DNA from: Geomicrobium halophilum
GTDB lineage: Bacteria; Bacillota; Bacilli; Bacillales; Marinococcaceae
DNA: 59,311 nucleotides
Assembly (NCBI RefSeq): GCF_014207655.1
Contig: NZ_JACHHJ010000008.1
Coordinates: forward strand, 1-59,311
Reading direction: 5' to 3'
Shown here in pieces: positions 18,007 through 27,905 of this stretch; within the stretch, counting starts at the first letter, position 1; each line of letters opens with the position of its first letter. Made by a program: the position numbers and the translations under genes. Below the pieces are notes generated by a model. That model was given only the letters and a program-made list of their open reading frames with translations, searched no databases and had not been told where the DNA came from.

Positions 18007-19371
18007 ATGGACGAACGATATGCGGTTATTCTCGCAGCAGGCCAAGGCACACGCATGAGATCCAAACAACCCAAGGTGCTGCACACTGTATGCGGAAAAC
18101 CGATGGTTACTCATGTTGTTGAGCAAGTCCAAAGCGCTGGTTTTGCACAAACAGCGGTTGTCATCGGCCATGGGGGGGAAGAGGTGCAGGAGTCTCTCGG
18201 AATTGATGTCGATTTCGTTTGGCAACAAGAGCGCTTAGGTACGGGACATGCTGTGAAGCAAACAGAAGCTTTGCTTGCAAACAAAAAAGGTGTGACTCTC
18301 GTGATTAGTGCGGATACACCCATGATCTCGGCTGCAACAATGCAAGCGCTTAGCGATCATCATGAGGTGAGTGGTGCAAAGGCTACTGTACTAACGGCGA
18401 GGGTTGAGGACCCAACCGGACTTGGACGTGTCATTCGCGATTCAAGGACAAGCGATGTAGAAAAGATCGTTGAACATAAAGATGCTAGTGCAAAAGAGAG
18501 GGGAATTTCTGAGATCAATACAGCTACATACTGCTTTGACAATGAAGCCCTTTTTTCTGCTCTTCAGGAAGTCAAAAATGATAATGCCCAACAAGAATAT
18601 TACTTGCCAGATGTGATTGAAATCTTGAAAGAACGTGGGGAGAAAATCTCCGCCTGGGAAACGCACGATGCTTCAGAAGCGCTTGGCGTAAATGATCGCG
18701 TTGCTTTAGCGAGTGCTGAACAAGCGATGCAAAAACGTATAAATGACTATTGGATGAAGCAAGGGGTTACAATGATCGATCCTGATCACACGTATGTAGC
18801 AGCGGATGCGGAAGTAGGCGCTGATACAACCCTTTATCCGGGTACGATGATCCGTGGACAAACAGTGGTTGGTGAAGGGTGTGAAATCGGGCCTCATTCG
18901 GATATTACCGACAGTACGATTGGAGATGGGAGTGCGATCCATCATTCAGTCGTTTCTGCAAGTAAAGTTGGAAACCAAGTGCAAATTGGACCCTTTGCCC
19001 ATATTCGACCGGAAACTACTGTTTCAGCTGAAGCAAAAGTCGGTAATTTTGTTGAAGTGAAGAAGTCCGAGATTGGAAAAGGATCTAAAGCGAATCATTT
19101 AAGTTACATTGGCGATGCCTGGATTGGCGAAAATGTAAACCTTGGCTGCGGAGCCATTACAGTGAATTATGATGGAGAGGATAAGCATTTGACGACGATT
19201 GAGGATGGTGCTTTTATCGGTTGCAATGCGAATCTGATCGCGCCTGTGAAGGTAGGAGCAGAAGCATTTGTCGCTGCGGGATCAACGATTACTGAAGATG
19301 TACCTAAAGAATCGTTATCGATCGCAAGGTCGAGACAGACGAATAAAAATGACTATTTTAAGGAAAAATAA
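18007..19371 (+). CDS. glmU: Bifunctional UDP-N-acetylglucosamine pyrophosphorylase / glucosamine-1-phosphate N-acetyltransferase
   Basis: 454 residues. Makes UDP-GlcNAc for peptidoglycan and wall polymers. The N-terminal nucleotidyltransferase begins with [19 protein letters not shown] (8-26). From about residue 250 a left-handed beta-helix follows, with hexapeptide repeats and the acetyltransferase motifs [16 protein letters not shown] and [16 protein letters not shown] lies before ATG 18007. prs follows after 54 bases, the conserved glmU-prs pair. Confidence 0.97.
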   Translation: MDERYAVILAAGQGTRMRSKQPKVLHTVCGKPMVTHVVEQVQSAGFAQTAVVIGHGGEEVQESLGIDVDFVWQQERLGTGHAVKQTEALLANKKGVTLVISADTPMISAATMQALSDHHEVSGAKATVLTARVEDPTGLGRVIRDSRTSDVEKIVEHKDASAKERGISEINTATYCFDNEALFSALQEVKNDNAQQEYYLPDVIEILKERGEKISAWETHDASEALGVNDRVALASAEQAMQKRINDYWMKQGVTMIDPDHTYVAADAEVGADTTLYPGTMIRGQTVVGEGCEIGPHSDITDSTIGDGSAIHHSVVSASKVGNQVQIGPFAHIRPETTVSAEAKVGNFVEVKKSEIGKGSKANHLSYIGDAWIGENVNLGCGAITVNYDGEDKHLTTIEDGAFIGCNANLIAPVKVGAEAFVAAGSTITEDVPKESLSIARSRQTNKNDYFKEK

Positions 19372-19425
19372 ATTCTTAGGTTTTTCCATATTTTTTAGTT
19401 CATTACACGTGAAGGAGACTTCAAA

Positions 19426-20376
19426 ATGCCCACGTATAACGATTCATCACTAAAAATATTTACGCTGAATTCAAATCCTGATCTTGCAAAAGAGATTTGT
19501 AGTCAAGTTGGAGTTGATTTGGGCAAAAGTTCCGTGAAGCGCTTCAGTGACGGTGAAATCCAAGTAAACATTGAAGAAAGTATTCGCGGCTGTGATGTCT
19601 ATCTTGTCCAATCCACATCCGAACCAGCTAACGAACATATTATGGAACTCCTTATTATGATTGATGCTTGTAAACGTGCTTCAGCAAAGTCTATCAACGT
19701 TGTGATTCCTTACTATGGTTATGCCCGCCAAGATCGAAAGGCCCGTTCCAGAGAACCGATCACATCTAAACTCGTGGCGAATTTAGTGGAGAACGCAGGT
19801 GCTACAAGGGTGTTAACCCTTGATCTACATGCATCGCAAATTCAGGGATTCTTTGACATTCCAGTGGATCAATTAATAGGAACTCCGCTATTTTCTTCTT
19901 ATTTTATCGAAAAACAACTGGAAGATGTTGTAATTGTCTCACCTGATCATGGTGGGGTTGTCCGCGCAAGGCAAATGGCCGAGCGGCTTGAAGCGCCCAT
20001 CGCAATTATTGATAAGCGACGCCCGCGTCCAAATGTAGCAGAAGTGATGAATATTGTCGGGGAGATTGAAGGGAAGACCGCCATTATTGTTGACGACATT
20101 ATCGATACAGCAGGCACACTTCAATTAGCTGCAGATGCTCTCGTGGAACAAGGGGCGGCACATGTATATGCTTCTTGTACTCATCCTGTACTTTCAGGTC
20201 CGGCTATTTCTCGGATTCAGGATTCGAAACTTGAAGAATTGATTGTCTCTAATACGATTGCTCTTCCTGAAGAGAAGAAAATCCCGAAAATCACTCAACT
20301 TTCGGTGGGGCCGCTAATGGCACAAGCAATTATCCGGGTTCATGAACAAACCTCTGTTAGTTCGCTGTTTAACTAG
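19426..20376 (+). CDS. prs: Ribose-phosphate pyrophosphokinase
   Basis: 316 residues. Forms PRPP from ribose 5-phosphate and ATP; PRPP feeds nucleotide, His, Trp and NAD synthesis and is the ligand of PurR upstream. [29 protein letters not shown] (about 96-112), [15 protein letters not shown] and the PRPP loop [11 protein letters not shown] (about 223-233) are all present. GAAGGAG precedes ATG 19426. Confidence 0.97.
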   Translation: MPTYNDSSLKIFTLNSNPDLAKEICSQVGVDLGKSSVKRFSDGEIQVNIEESIRGCDVYLVQSTSEPANEHIMELLIMIDACKRASAKSINVVIPYYGYARQDRKARSREPITSKLVANLVENAGATRVLTLDLHASQIQGFFDIPVDQLIGTPLFSSYFIEKQLEDVVIVSPDHGGVVRARQMAERLEAPIAIIDKRRPRPNVAEVMNIVGEIEGKTAIIVDDIIDTAGTLQLAADALVEQGAAHVYASCTHPVLSGPAISRIQDSKLEELIVSNTIALPEEKKIPKITQLSVGPLMAQAIIRVHEQTSVSSLFN

Positions 20377-20380
20377 CAAG

Positions 20381-20409
20381 TTGCAAAAAAGCACGTGTAA
20401 TGGTAAAAT
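20381..20409 (+). promoter_or_regulatory. Candidate promoter of ctc
   Basis: TTGCAA (20381-20386), 17-base spacer, TAAAAT (20404-20409). ctc of B. subtilis is sigma-B dependent; I did not find a convincing sigma-B promoter in this gap. Confidence 0.45.
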
Positions 20410-20518
20410 TGTTCATTAGAGTGCGTAGGATATACGGATCCGTACGATATATTGAAATAACGCATGAGCGCATGCATTTCATAGTTTTTTTGGTGAAAAT
20501 GATGAATGAGGTGAAATT

Positions 20519-21154
20519 ATGGCAACATTACAAGCAAACGCAAGAGAAGACTTGCGTCGTTCCGAAACGCGTAAGCTAAGAGCAGAAGGGTTTGTTCCCG
20601 GCGTACTTTACGGGAAGAAAACTGCCAGTACAGCGGTTTTTGTGCCGGGTCTTGAATTCACAAAGACCTTGCGTCAAGTGGGGCGGAACGGAATTATTGA
20701 CTTGACAGTAGACAATGGAAAAAAACATCAAGTTATGGTCCATGACTTGCAACAAGATGTTATTAAAGGGCACATCACCCACATCGATTTTTTTGAAGTG
20801 GACATGACTTCAGAACTTGATGTGGATGTTTCCGTTAATCTTGTCGGAGATGCGCCTGGTGAAAAAGAAGGCGGTGTCCTTTCTCAAATGCTCTACAGCA
20901 TATCTGTTCGCGCACTTCCTAAGGACATTCCGGAACAAATTGACGTTGACATTTCTGAACTTGGAATCAATGATTCGATTGCAGTTGGTGACTTAAAATC
21001 AGGTGCAAAATTTGAATTTCATAGTGAAGATGAAGAGACAGTCGTTGCGATTCTTCCTCCAACAACCGAAGAAGAACCGGGTGAAGAGGATGAAGAACAA
21101 GAACCTGAACTTGTCGACAGCGACGACGATGAAGAGGAAAGTAAAAACGATTAA
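20519..21154 (+). CDS. ctc: 50S ribosomal protein bL25, long general-stress form (Ctc)
   Basis: 211 residues. Ctc belongs to the bL25 family and binds 5S rRNA in the large subunit; the long form has an extra C-terminal TL5 domain. The N-terminal 95 residues (REDLRRSETRKLRAEGFVPGVLYGK) are the 5S-binding part; residues 96-180 are the second beta domain, and the last 30 are almost all Asp and Glu. GAGGTGAA precedes ATG 20519. A terminator follows. Confidence 0.95.
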   Translation: MATLQANAREDLRRSETRKLRAEGFVPGVLYGKKTASTAVFVPGLEFTKTLRQVGRNGIIDLTVDNGKKHQVMVHDLQQDVIKGHITHIDFFEVDMTSELDVDVSVNLVGDAPGEKEGGVLSQMLYSISVRALPKDIPEQIDVDISELGINDSIAVGDLKSGAKFEFHSEDEETVVAILPPTTEEEPGEEDEEQEPELVDSDDDEEESKND

Positions 21155-21170
21155 TCTTTGTAAGAGATAG

Positions 21171-21198
21171 GGCATAGCCTGAGGGTTATGCCTTTTTT
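21171..21198 (+). terminator. Terminator after ctc
   Basis: GGCATA-GCC / GG-TATGCC stem with a short loop and TTTTTT tail. Confidence 0.85.
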
Positions 21199-21245
21199 CA
21201 ACTGGATAGCAATGATACTTGGTTCCTCTAAAGGAGGTTCAAAAA

Positions 21246-21806
21246 TTGAAATTACTTGTTGGTCTTGGTAATCCCGGATTAAAGTATGCGAAGACCCGTC
21301 ATAACATAGGGTTTATGACGCTGAATGATATTGCGAAAGAATTGGGCATCAAATTAAAGAAAAATACAAATTTTCACGGTGAATATAGTGAAATAATCGT
21401 TAACGGCGAGCGTATAATGCTTCTAAAACCTTTAACATATATGAATCGTTCAGGTGATTCTGTTCAATCCATGGTTAGTTATTTTAAGATCGCCCCCTCT
21501 CAAATCATGGTCATTTATGATGATCTTGATTTGCCTGTTGGTACGGCGAAGTTTCGGAAAACAGGCGGGCATGGAGGGCATAACGGTATCCGTTCACTCA
21601 TACAACATTTAGGAACAAAAGAGTTTAACCGTGCTCGTATCGGCATCGGTCGCCCGCCGGAGGGAAAATCCGTTACCTCACATGTCCTTAATCGTTTTAG
21701 CAAAGGGGAAAAGGCTGAGGTGGACAATGCCCGTCTCCATGTAACTAAAGCCTGTACGGCCTGGATGGAAACGAGTTTTGATCAAGTTATGAATCACTAT
21801 AACTAA
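21246..21806 (+). CDS. pth: Peptidyl-tRNA hydrolase
   Basis: 186 residues. Cleaves peptidyl-tRNA released by stalled ribosomes. LLVGLGNPGLKYAKTRHNIGF contains the essential His (H19) and the Asn N9; YDDLDLP carries the catalytic Asp; GGHGGHNGI is also conserved. TTG 21246 is chosen because AAAGGAGG lies 8 bases upstream; the frame begins earlier at 21219 but that would place the ribosome binding site inside. Gene order ctc-pth-fin-mfd is conserved. Confidence 0.95.
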   Translation: MKLLVGLGNPGLKYAKTRHNIGFMTLNDIAKELGIKLKKNTNFHGEYSEIIVNGERIMLLKPLTYMNRSGDSVQSMVSYFKIAPSQIMVIYDDLDLPVGTAKFRKTGGHGGHNGIRSLIQHLGTKEFNRARIGIGRPPEGKSVTSHVLNRFSKGEKAEVDNARLHVTKACTAWMETSFDQVMNHYN

Positions 21807-21904
21807 ATGAGAAGCCAGGCTTGGTTACCTCTGATCCCATGTATATCTTTTTTCTCAATCGTGGACACTACTTGTAAGTGTAGACGGAAGGAAAGGGGTT
21901 AAGC

Positions 21905-22135
21905 ATGGCGATTTACTATCAATGTAGGCAATGTGGCTCACATATGGGAACAATCTCAACGACAGAGGCTAAAAATCGCGACCTAGGCTTTGGGCTTCTC
22001 TCTAAGCAAGACGAAGAAGAAATGATGCATGTGGATCAGGCAGGTCATGTTCATGTCGATATTCTTTGTGATGCCTGTCATGAGGCGACAGCTTTGAATC
22101 CGGAGCTTCATGAACAAACACGGTGGATTCATTAA
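21905..22135 (+). CDS. fin: Anti-sigma-F factor Fin
   Basis: 76 residues matching Fin (YabK), a small zinc protein that inhibits sigma-F and helps the switch to sigma-G in the forespore. Zinc-binding pairs C7-C10 and C55-C58 are visible, with the QTRWIH C terminus typical of the family. GAAAGGGG precedes ATG 21905. It pairs functionally with CsfB at the start of the window: one blocks sigma-F, the other sigma-G. Confidence 0.93.
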   Translation: MAIYYQCRQCGSHMGTISTTEAKNRDLGFGLLSKQDEEEMMHVDQAGHVHVDILCDACHEATALNPELHEQTRWIH

Positions 22136-22283
22136 ATGAAACGAGCTTTGGCTTGCCAAAGCTTCTTCGGTCGTTGAAAGAAAAAGAAAACACGATGCCT
22201 AGGGGTTTCGAATAGTTTGAAAATAAAGAAGCATTTGCGGAAAAATGGACGGACAGAAGATGAGCAGGGGAGGATTAACGTTC

Positions 22284-25200
22284 ATGAAGGCAATTGAACA
22301 AACTTTAATTAAGAATCAACATATACGTAGTATCGATGATGGCCTAGAAAATGGGCTGCATGAACAATTGCTTACGGGAATGAGTGGCTCTTCGAAAACG
22401 TTACTGTTATCGGGTTTTTATGAAGAAGGGCGAAAACCGCAAATTCTCGTTACTTATAATTTACTACAAGCGCAAAAATGGCAAGAAGATTTAAGCGATT
22501 TACTCGGGGAAGAGAACATTTATTTATACCCTGCGAACGAGCTAATTTCTGCAGAAATAGCAGTGGCCAGCCCAGAAATGAAAACGCAGCGCATGGAAGT
22601 GATGAATGCGCTTTTTTCTGATTTTCAAGGGGTTGTTATTGTTCCCATTGCGGGTCTTAGACGTTTGTTGCCGCCTAAGGAAGTTTGGGAGGAGAACCAG
22701 ATTTATCTCCGTACTCAAGATGAATTGCATGTCGAAGATTTTCTGAACCGGTTAGCTTCGATGGGATATTCACGTGCGGACATGGTTTCTGCTCCCGGGG
22801 AATTCAGTGTACGTGGTGGTATTATTGATGTTTATCCGTTAACTGAAGCGCATCCGATCCGCATTGATCTCTTTGATACCGAAGTGGAGTCCATGAGGTA
22901 TTTCAATGCAGACGATCAACGATCACTAGATGAGGTTGATTCGGTGCAGCTGGGGCCTGCAGAAGAAACCGTCCTGTTTGACCATCATTGGCAGCGAGCT
23001 GCAGAGAAATTAGAAGCTCAAATGGACGAGACCATTCAGGGAGCCAAAGACGTGGAGCTCAAAGATGAATTGCAGCGAAATTTGTCTTACGAGCGTGATC
23101 AGCTTAAAGAGCAGATTCGATTTCAAGGGATATACAAATATATCTCCTATTTTTATAGGAAAGCGCATACGCTCATTGACTATTTACCCGAAGATACGGT
23201 CATCTTCGTGGATGAGATTAGCCGCGTTCAAGAGACGGCAGAACGCCTAGACAGGGAAGAAGCAGAATGGCAGACAACATTACTTGAGCAAGGAAAAGCA
23301 CCGCAAGGAATAAGGATGTCTGAATCTTTTCAAGATGTATTAAAAGTAATTCGTCAACCTATCGTTTATTTCTCTCTGTTTTTACGAAGTGTCCCTGGGA
23401 CACAGCCTCAAAACATCGTCAATGTGAACTGCAAGGCTATGCAACAATTCCACGGACAAATGCCTGTCTTGCAAGGAGAGATGGATCGTTGGGTTAAAGG
23501 CAACTTTGCCGTGGTTTTTATCACCTCTGATGAAGAGCGGGGGCGGCGTTTGAAAAATATTCTGCAGGATTATGATATGGATGCGGAAAGGGTGAATCGC
23601 GATACGGATATACAGCCCGGTCGTGCTTATATCATGCAGGGCGATTTACACAATGGCTTCGAGCTCCCCTTCGATCAACTGGCGGTTATTACGGAACGCG
23701 AGACTTTTACCAAGAAAGTGACGCGTACACGACGCAAACAAAATGTATCGAATGCTGAAAGAATTAAAAGCTATTCGGAGCTTCAGGTTGGAGACCTCGT
23801 GGTACATGTGGATCATGGAATCGGGAAGTATTTAGGCATCGAGACACTCTCGGTGAATGGGCTTAACCAAGATTATGTACACATTTCCTATGCAGGTAAT
23901 GATAAATTATATGTCCCTGTGGAACAGATCGATCAAGTGCAAAAGTACGTAGGTTCTGAAGATAAAGATCCGAAAATCTATAAACTTGGCGGTCAAGATT
24001 GGAAAAAAGTGAAACGGAAAGTGCAATCGTCTGTGGAAGACATTGCTGATGACTTAATTAAGCTTTACGCGGAGCGTGAGGCATCAAAAGGTCATGCCTT
24101 TTCCGAAGATACCCAGGAACAACGGGACTTTGAAGCGGCCTTCCCTTATCAAGAAACAGAAGATCAGTTAAAGGCCATTGAAGAGATCAAAGAAGATATG
24201 GAGCGGGAACGCCCTATGGATCGCCTGCTTTGCGGTGACGTTGGCTATGGAAAAACCGAAGTTGCGATTCGAGCTGCTTTCAAGGCGATAATGGATGGAA
24301 AACAGGTGGCTCTTCTTGTCCCAACGACGATCCTTGCCCAACAACATTTTGATACCTTTTCCGAACGGTTTGGGGATCATCCTATCAACATTGGACTGTT
24401 AAATCGTTTTCGTACACGCAAGCAGCAGCAAGAAGCCCTGCGCTCGTTAAAGACCGGAGGCCTTGACATGGTCATTGGCACTCACCGTGTGCTGTCAAAA
24501 GACGTTCAGTTCAAGGATCTTGGCTTATTAATCGTTGATGAAGAACAGCGTTTTGGAGTTACACATAAGGAAAAAATTAAACAATTACGGGCGAATATCG
24601 ATGTGCTCACGCTAACTGCAACACCGATCCCGCGTACTTTACACATGTCTATGCTTGGGGTGCGTGACCTGTCCCTTATTGAAACGCCGCCTGAAAATCG
24701 TTTCCCTGTACAGACCTATGTTCTAGAGTATAATGCGCCACTCATCAAAGAAGCCATTGAACGGGAAATAGGCCGAGGTGGGCAGGTTTTCTTCCTGCAT
24801 AATCGTGTGGATAACATTGAACGGATGTCTGAGCAAATTTCTATGCTCGTACCAGATGCAAGGGTTGCCTATTCCCATGGACAGATGAGTGAGCGTGAGT
24901 TGGAAGCAACGATGGTTGATTTTCTTGAAGGACATAAGGATGTGCTGGTGACTACTACGATTATTGAATCAGGGGTAGATATTCCGAATGTAAACACGTT
25001 AATTATTAATCACGCCGATAAAATGGGACTGTCTCAGCTGTATCAAATTCGTGGCCGGGTGGGGCGTTCAAATCGGGTCGCCTATGCCTATTTTTCTTAT
25101 CAGCGGGATAAAGTGCTCACTGAAGTTGCTGAGAAACGTTTGCAAGCGATCCAGGAATTCACAGAACTGGGCTCTGGATTTAAAATCGCCATGCGTGATT

Positions 25201-25829
25201 TGTCCATCCGCGGTGCAGGTAATTTATTGGGTTCTGAACAACATGGCTATATTGATTCCGTTGGTTTTGACATGTACTCACAAATGCTTAAAGATGCCAT
25301 TGAGCAACGTAAAGGTACGAAAGAAACAGAAAGTAAAGCGTCTGATATTGAGTTGGATATAAAAGTCGAAGCCTATATTCCGGAGGATTATATTAAAGAT
25401 GCTAAGCAAAAAATCGAAATGTATAAACGTTTCCGTGGGATTGAAACATTTGATGATCTAAGTGATTTGCAAGACGAAATGATCGATCGTTTCGGGGAAT
25501 ATCCAGATGAGGTCCGTGCGCTATTTTCGATTTCAAATGTAAAAATATATGCCTTGCAAGAAGGAGTAGAATCGATTTCAGAAAGCGCTGGGAAGTGTAC
25601 GATTATGCTTTCTGAAGAAACCTCTAACGTCATCGATGGGGCAATGCTTTTTAAATTTGTCAATGAACTAGGAAGAGATGTTGTCGTTGGAACTGAAGGA
25701 GAGAAAATTAAACTTATCATCCATGCAAAACGATTATCTTCTGCCGTTTATGTGTCGTTGCTTGAACGGATTCTTAGCCGAATTCCAGAAGTAAGGAAAG
25801 ATTATATGTCCGAAACAGTTTCCTCTTAA
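22284..25829 (+). CDS. mfd: Transcription-repair coupling factor Mfd
   Basis: 1181 residues. Removes RNA polymerase stalled at lesions and recruits UvrA. Domain order: UvrB-like region (1-350), RNA polymerase interaction domain (about 480-560, [14 protein letters not shown]), SF2 helicase with Walker [10 protein letters not shown] (about 650-658) and DEEQ (about 752-755), TRG-like motif, C-terminal domain. ATG 22284 follows GGGGAGG; an in-frame ATG at 22245 lacks a site. Length agrees with B. subtilis Mfd (1177). Confidence 0.97.
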   Translation: MKAIEQTLIKNQHIRSIDDGLENGLHEQLLTGMSGSSKTLLLSGFYEEGRKPQILVTYNLLQAQKWQEDLSDLLGEENIYLYPANELISAEIAVASPEMKTQRMEVMNALFSDFQGVVIVPIAGLRRLLPPKEVWEENQIYLRTQDELHVEDFLNRLASMGYSRADMVSAPGEFSVRGGIIDVYPLTEAHPIRIDLFDTEVESMRYFNADDQRSLDEVDSVQLGPAEETVLFDHHWQRAAEKLEAQMDETIQGAKDVELKDELQRNLSYERDQLKEQIRFQGIYKYISYFYRKAHTLIDYLPEDTVIFVDEISRVQETAERLDREEAEWQTTLLEQGKAPQGIRMSESFQDVLKVIRQPIVYFSLFLRSVPGTQPQNIVNVNCKAMQQFHGQMPVLQGEMDRWVKGNFAVVFITSDEERGRRLKNILQDYDMDAERVNRDTDIQPGRAYIMQGDLHNGFELPFDQLAVITERETFTKKVTRTRRKQNVSNAERIKSYSELQVGDLVVHVDHGIGKYLGIETLSVNGLNQDYVHISYAGNDKLYVPVEQIDQVQKYVGSEDKDPKIYKLGGQDWKKVKRKVQSSVEDIADDLIKLYAEREASKGHAFSEDTQEQRDFEAAFPYQETEDQLKAIEEIKEDMERERPMDRLLCGDVGYGKTEVAIRAAFKAIMDGKQVALLVPTTILAQQHFDTFSERFGDHPINIGLLNRFRTRKQQQEALRSLKTGGLDMVIGTHRVLSKDVQFKDLGLLIVDEEQRFGVTHKEKIKQLRANIDVLTLTATPIPRTLHMSMLGVRDLSLIETPPENRFPVQTYVLEYNAPLIKEAIEREIGRGGQVFFLHNRVDNIERMSEQISMLVPDARVAYSHGQMSERELEATMVDFLEGHKDVLVTTTIIESGVDIPNVNTLIINHADKMGLSQLYQIRGRVGRSNRVAYAYFSYQRDKVLTEVAEKRLQAIQEFTELGSGFKIAMRDLSIRGAGNLLGSEQHGYIDSVGFDMYSQMLKDAIEQRKGTKETESKASDIELDIKVEAYIPEDYIKDAKQKIEMYKRFRGIETFDDLSDLQDEMIDRFGEYPDEVRALFSISNVKIYALQEGVESISESAGKCTIMLSEETSNVIDGAMLFKFVNELGRDVVVGTEGEKIKLIIHAKRLSSAVYVSLLERILSRIPEVRKDYMSETVSS

Positions 25830-25881
25830 AACGGGAATTACCTGCGTTCGGTGTTCTTAGGAAAAATTATTTTATTATGGA

Positions 25882-25911
25882 TGAATAGTTCTTTTTTGGT
25901 TACGGATAATA
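25882..25911 (+). promoter_or_regulatory. Candidate sigma-G promoter of spoVT
   Basis: TGAATA (25882-25887), 17-base spacer, GATAATA (25905-25911), which fits the sigma-G pattern TGMATA / CATNNTA except for the first -10 base. spoVT is sigma-G dependent in B. subtilis. Confidence 0.5.
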
Positions 25912-25976
25912 ACAGTAGTCAGCAGGTAGATATGGTTAATGAAAAGATATCTCATCAAAGAAAGAGAGGCATCTGC

Positions 25977-26516
25977 ATGAAAGCTACTGGTATTGTCCGT
26001 CGTATTGATGACTTAGGGCGAGTTGTTATCCCAAAAGAAATAAGGCGAACGCTTAGAATCCGTGAAGGAGATCCATTGGAGATTTTTGTAGATCGGGATG
26101 GGGAAGTTATTTTGAAGAAATACTCACCGATCTCGGAGCTTGGTGATTTCGCAAAAGAGTATGCTGAAGCGCTGTATGATAGTCTCGGTCATCCAATTCT
26201 TGTAGCGGACCGTGATTCCTACATTGCTGTATCTGGGGGTTCCAAAAAAGATTATGCAAATAAAAGTATTGGTGAAGTTGTAGAGTCTGCCATTGATAAA
26301 CGACAGACGATGGCAGATTTTCAACATGGTGAGTATAATCTTGTTAGTGATCACCGGGATGCAATGCAAGGTTACGTTGTCGCGCCCATCATTGCAAATG
26401 GGGATCCGATCGGTGCCGTCGTCATGATCGGTAAAGAGGAGCTGCCAGAGGAAAGTGTTGCGCGCATGCTTATAGAGACAGCTGCCGGCTTTCTAGCAAG
26501 ACAAATGGAGCAATAA
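25977..26516 (+). CDS. spoVT: Stage V sporulation transcription regulator SpoVT
   Basis: 179 residues. SpoVT modulates sigma-G genes in the forespore. The N-terminal AbrB-like domain (MKATGIVRRIDDLGRVVIP, 1-19) is a paralogue of abrB in this window; residues 57-178 are a GAF-like ligand domain. ATG 25977 follows AAAGAGAGG; the frame opens upstream at 25851 over the candidate promoter, so the short form is preferred. In B. subtilis yabM (a flippase-like protein) and mazG follow; here a 10-kb block intervenes and yabM is missing. Confidence 0.95.
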   Translation: MKATGIVRRIDDLGRVVIPKEIRRTLRIREGDPLEIFVDRDGEVILKKYSPISELGDFAKEYAEALYDSLGHPILVADRDSYIAVSGGSKKDYANKSIGEVVESAIDKRQTMADFQHGEYNLVSDHRDAMQGYVVAPIIANGDPIGAVVMIGKEELPEESVARMLIETAAGFLARQMEQ

Positions 26517-26630
26517 ATTTTTGCCCTTATCCTTTCATGACATTAGGAAACAACGATGGTCTCCTCGAACCCCAAAGTCATTCCTAATATATCATTCCGC
26601 AGGGAAGAGGAGATGAATAATGAATGTAAA

Positions 26631-26669
26631 AAAACAGCTGGTTTCCTCTTTACAGACACCGGCTGTTCC
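26631..26669. other. Stem-loop downstream of spoVT
   Basis: AACAGCTGG and CCGGCTGTT are near-complementary arms around about 20 bases. No T run follows. Otherwise the spoVT to 26885 gap holds no gene that I can support. Confidence 0.35.
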
Positions 26670-26714
26670 ACTATCATGAAAGTATAACATAATCATTAGC
26701 ACAAAATATCATAA

Positions 26715-26750
26715 CTGAAGCAGGTCCGTTGAGGATCTGCTTCAATTTGG
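26715..26750 (+). terminator. Strong hairpin, probable terminator
   Basis: TGAAGCAGGTCC pairs over 12 bp (one G-T) with GGATCTGCTTCA around a 5-base loop (26715-26743), followed by ATTTGG. The tail is T-poor for a canonical terminator. Confidence 0.5.
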
Positions 26751-26884
26751 TTGGATGGAGAAAAGCGATGTTCATAATAATCAGAATTTAGTAGCGGGAA
26801 GGGATAGTTAATAGCGGAGTCAGTGAATGCGACGATGTTAAGGGAGACATATTATACTGGATCCGCCTTAGTTGCCAGAGTTAG

Positions 26885-27025
26885 CTATTTCTTGATCATG
26901 TGGAAGAAACGCCTGATTTTTTTAGACTTTCGCTCTTGTTTCGCCTGCTCCTGTACTGGATCCGCTTTTTCTTGTTCGATCAAGTCTTTTTCCAAGAGTT
27001 CACGAGCCTTAGTGTAGATAAGCAA
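26885..27025 (-). CDS. Small charged protein of unknown function (46 residues)
   Basis: On the minus strand, TTG at 27025-27023 lies 8 bases after AAGGAGG, and the frame runs 46 codons to TAG at 26887-26885. The product starts MLIYTKARELLEKDLIEQ, is a likely amphipathic helix, and ends in a basic, aromatic stretch (KKIRRFFHMIKK). The strong site and regular helical composition argue for a real gene; I do not recognise a family. A perfect Spo0A-box-like sequence (TTTGTCAAA on the minus strand, about 27074-27083) lies upstream. Confidence 0.5.
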   Translation of the reverse strand: MLIYTKARELLEKDLIEQEKADPVQEQAKQERKSKKIRRFFHMIKK

Positions 27026-27287
27026 TTTGATTTCCTCCTTCCATTCATTTTTTAAAGAGTAATGTTTAAATAGTTTGACAAAAAAGAGGGACGTTTTGAA
27101 ACAATTATCTTCAAGTTTAAGCTAAATGTAACATATTCAGATCTGTAGATAAAGTGTGAAAATATGGAATATAAAAAATAGACGATGTAAAGCGGGGTAC
27201 GAACTCCGCTCAAGATCTCATGGTTTTCATTCATGATTGGATAGCAGCCATCGTGGGAATAAGAATGAACAAAGGAGGCATCGATAT

Positions 27288-27872
27288 ATGGCTGAAACAC
27301 CCCCGCATATTCATCGGAAATCAGATACAGCTTTACTTCTCATTGATTTTATTAATAATTTAGATTTCCCAGAAGGAGAGGCACTACGCCCCCACGGGGA
27401 AAAAGCAGCTATACAAGCTCAACGATTAAAAACGAGAGCGAAGAACCAGAGTGTTCCGGTTATTTATATTAATGATAATTATGGAAGATGGCAAAGTAAT
27501 TTTCAGCAAATTGTTGAGTTTTGTACAAGCCCCCAATCGAAAGGAAAAGAGATGTCGAAAACAGTTTTACCGGAGGCCGATGATTATTTTGTCCTTAAGC
27601 CACAGTTTTCAGCTTTCTTTGAAACTCCATTAGAATTACTGCTTGAATATCTGGGAGTGAAAAGATTGATTCTCACAGGTGTTGCTGGAGATAAATGTAT
27701 TCATTTCTCTGCTAATGATGCGTACATGAGGGGGTTTGAATTATATGTCCCTGAAGATTGTTTAGCTTCAGATGAAAAAAGCAATAACATTCAAGCCCTT
27801 TCCTTAATGAAAGGAGTGCTAGGGGCAGATACTACGCCGTCCTCTCGCCTTGAGTTTCCCCTAGATAAATAA
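27288..27872 (+). CDS. Isochorismatase-like cysteine hydrolase
   Basis: 194 residues of the cysteine hydrolase (isochorismatase/nicotinamidase) superfamily, which cleaves amide or vinyl ether bonds. The triad is visible: D20 in LLLIDFIN, K104 in LKPQFSAF and C137 in GVAGDKCIHFS. The substrate cannot be told; the SANDAYMRGFELYVPEDC stretch is generic. AAAGGAGG precedes ATG 27288. It is convergent with the TRAP operon and shares its end hairpin. Confidence 0.85.
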   Translation: MAETPPHIHRKSDTALLLIDFINNLDFPEGEALRPHGEKAAIQAQRLKTRAKNQSVPVIYINDNYGRWQSNFQQIVEFCTSPQSKGKEMSKTVLPEADDYFVLKPQFSAFFETPLELLLEYLGVKRLILTGVAGDKCIHFSANDAYMRGFELYVPEDCLASDEKSNNIQALSLMKGVLGADTTPSSRLEFPLDK

Positions 27873-27873
27873 A

Positions 27874-27901
27874 GGAGGCAGGAATTCTTATTCCTACCTC
27901 C
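27874..27901. terminator. Bidirectional hairpin between the hydrolase and the TRAP operon
   Basis: GGAGGCAGGAAT / ATTCCTACCTCC, 12 bp with one mismatch, TCTT loop. Read on the minus strand it is followed by CTTTATTTA, so it serves mainly the TRAP operon. Confidence 0.65.
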
Positions 27902-27905
27902 GCAG

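Noticed and set aside
20410-20518. Palindromic TACGGATCCGTA and a sigma-B promoter upstream of ctc
   Set aside because: The 12-bp palindrome is real but isolated, and GTTCAT/GGATAT is too far from the sigma-B consensus and spacing to call.
26823-27017. A 64-codon plus-strand frame downstream of spoVT
   Set aside because: No ribosome binding site, and it is antisense to the better-supported 46-residue gene.
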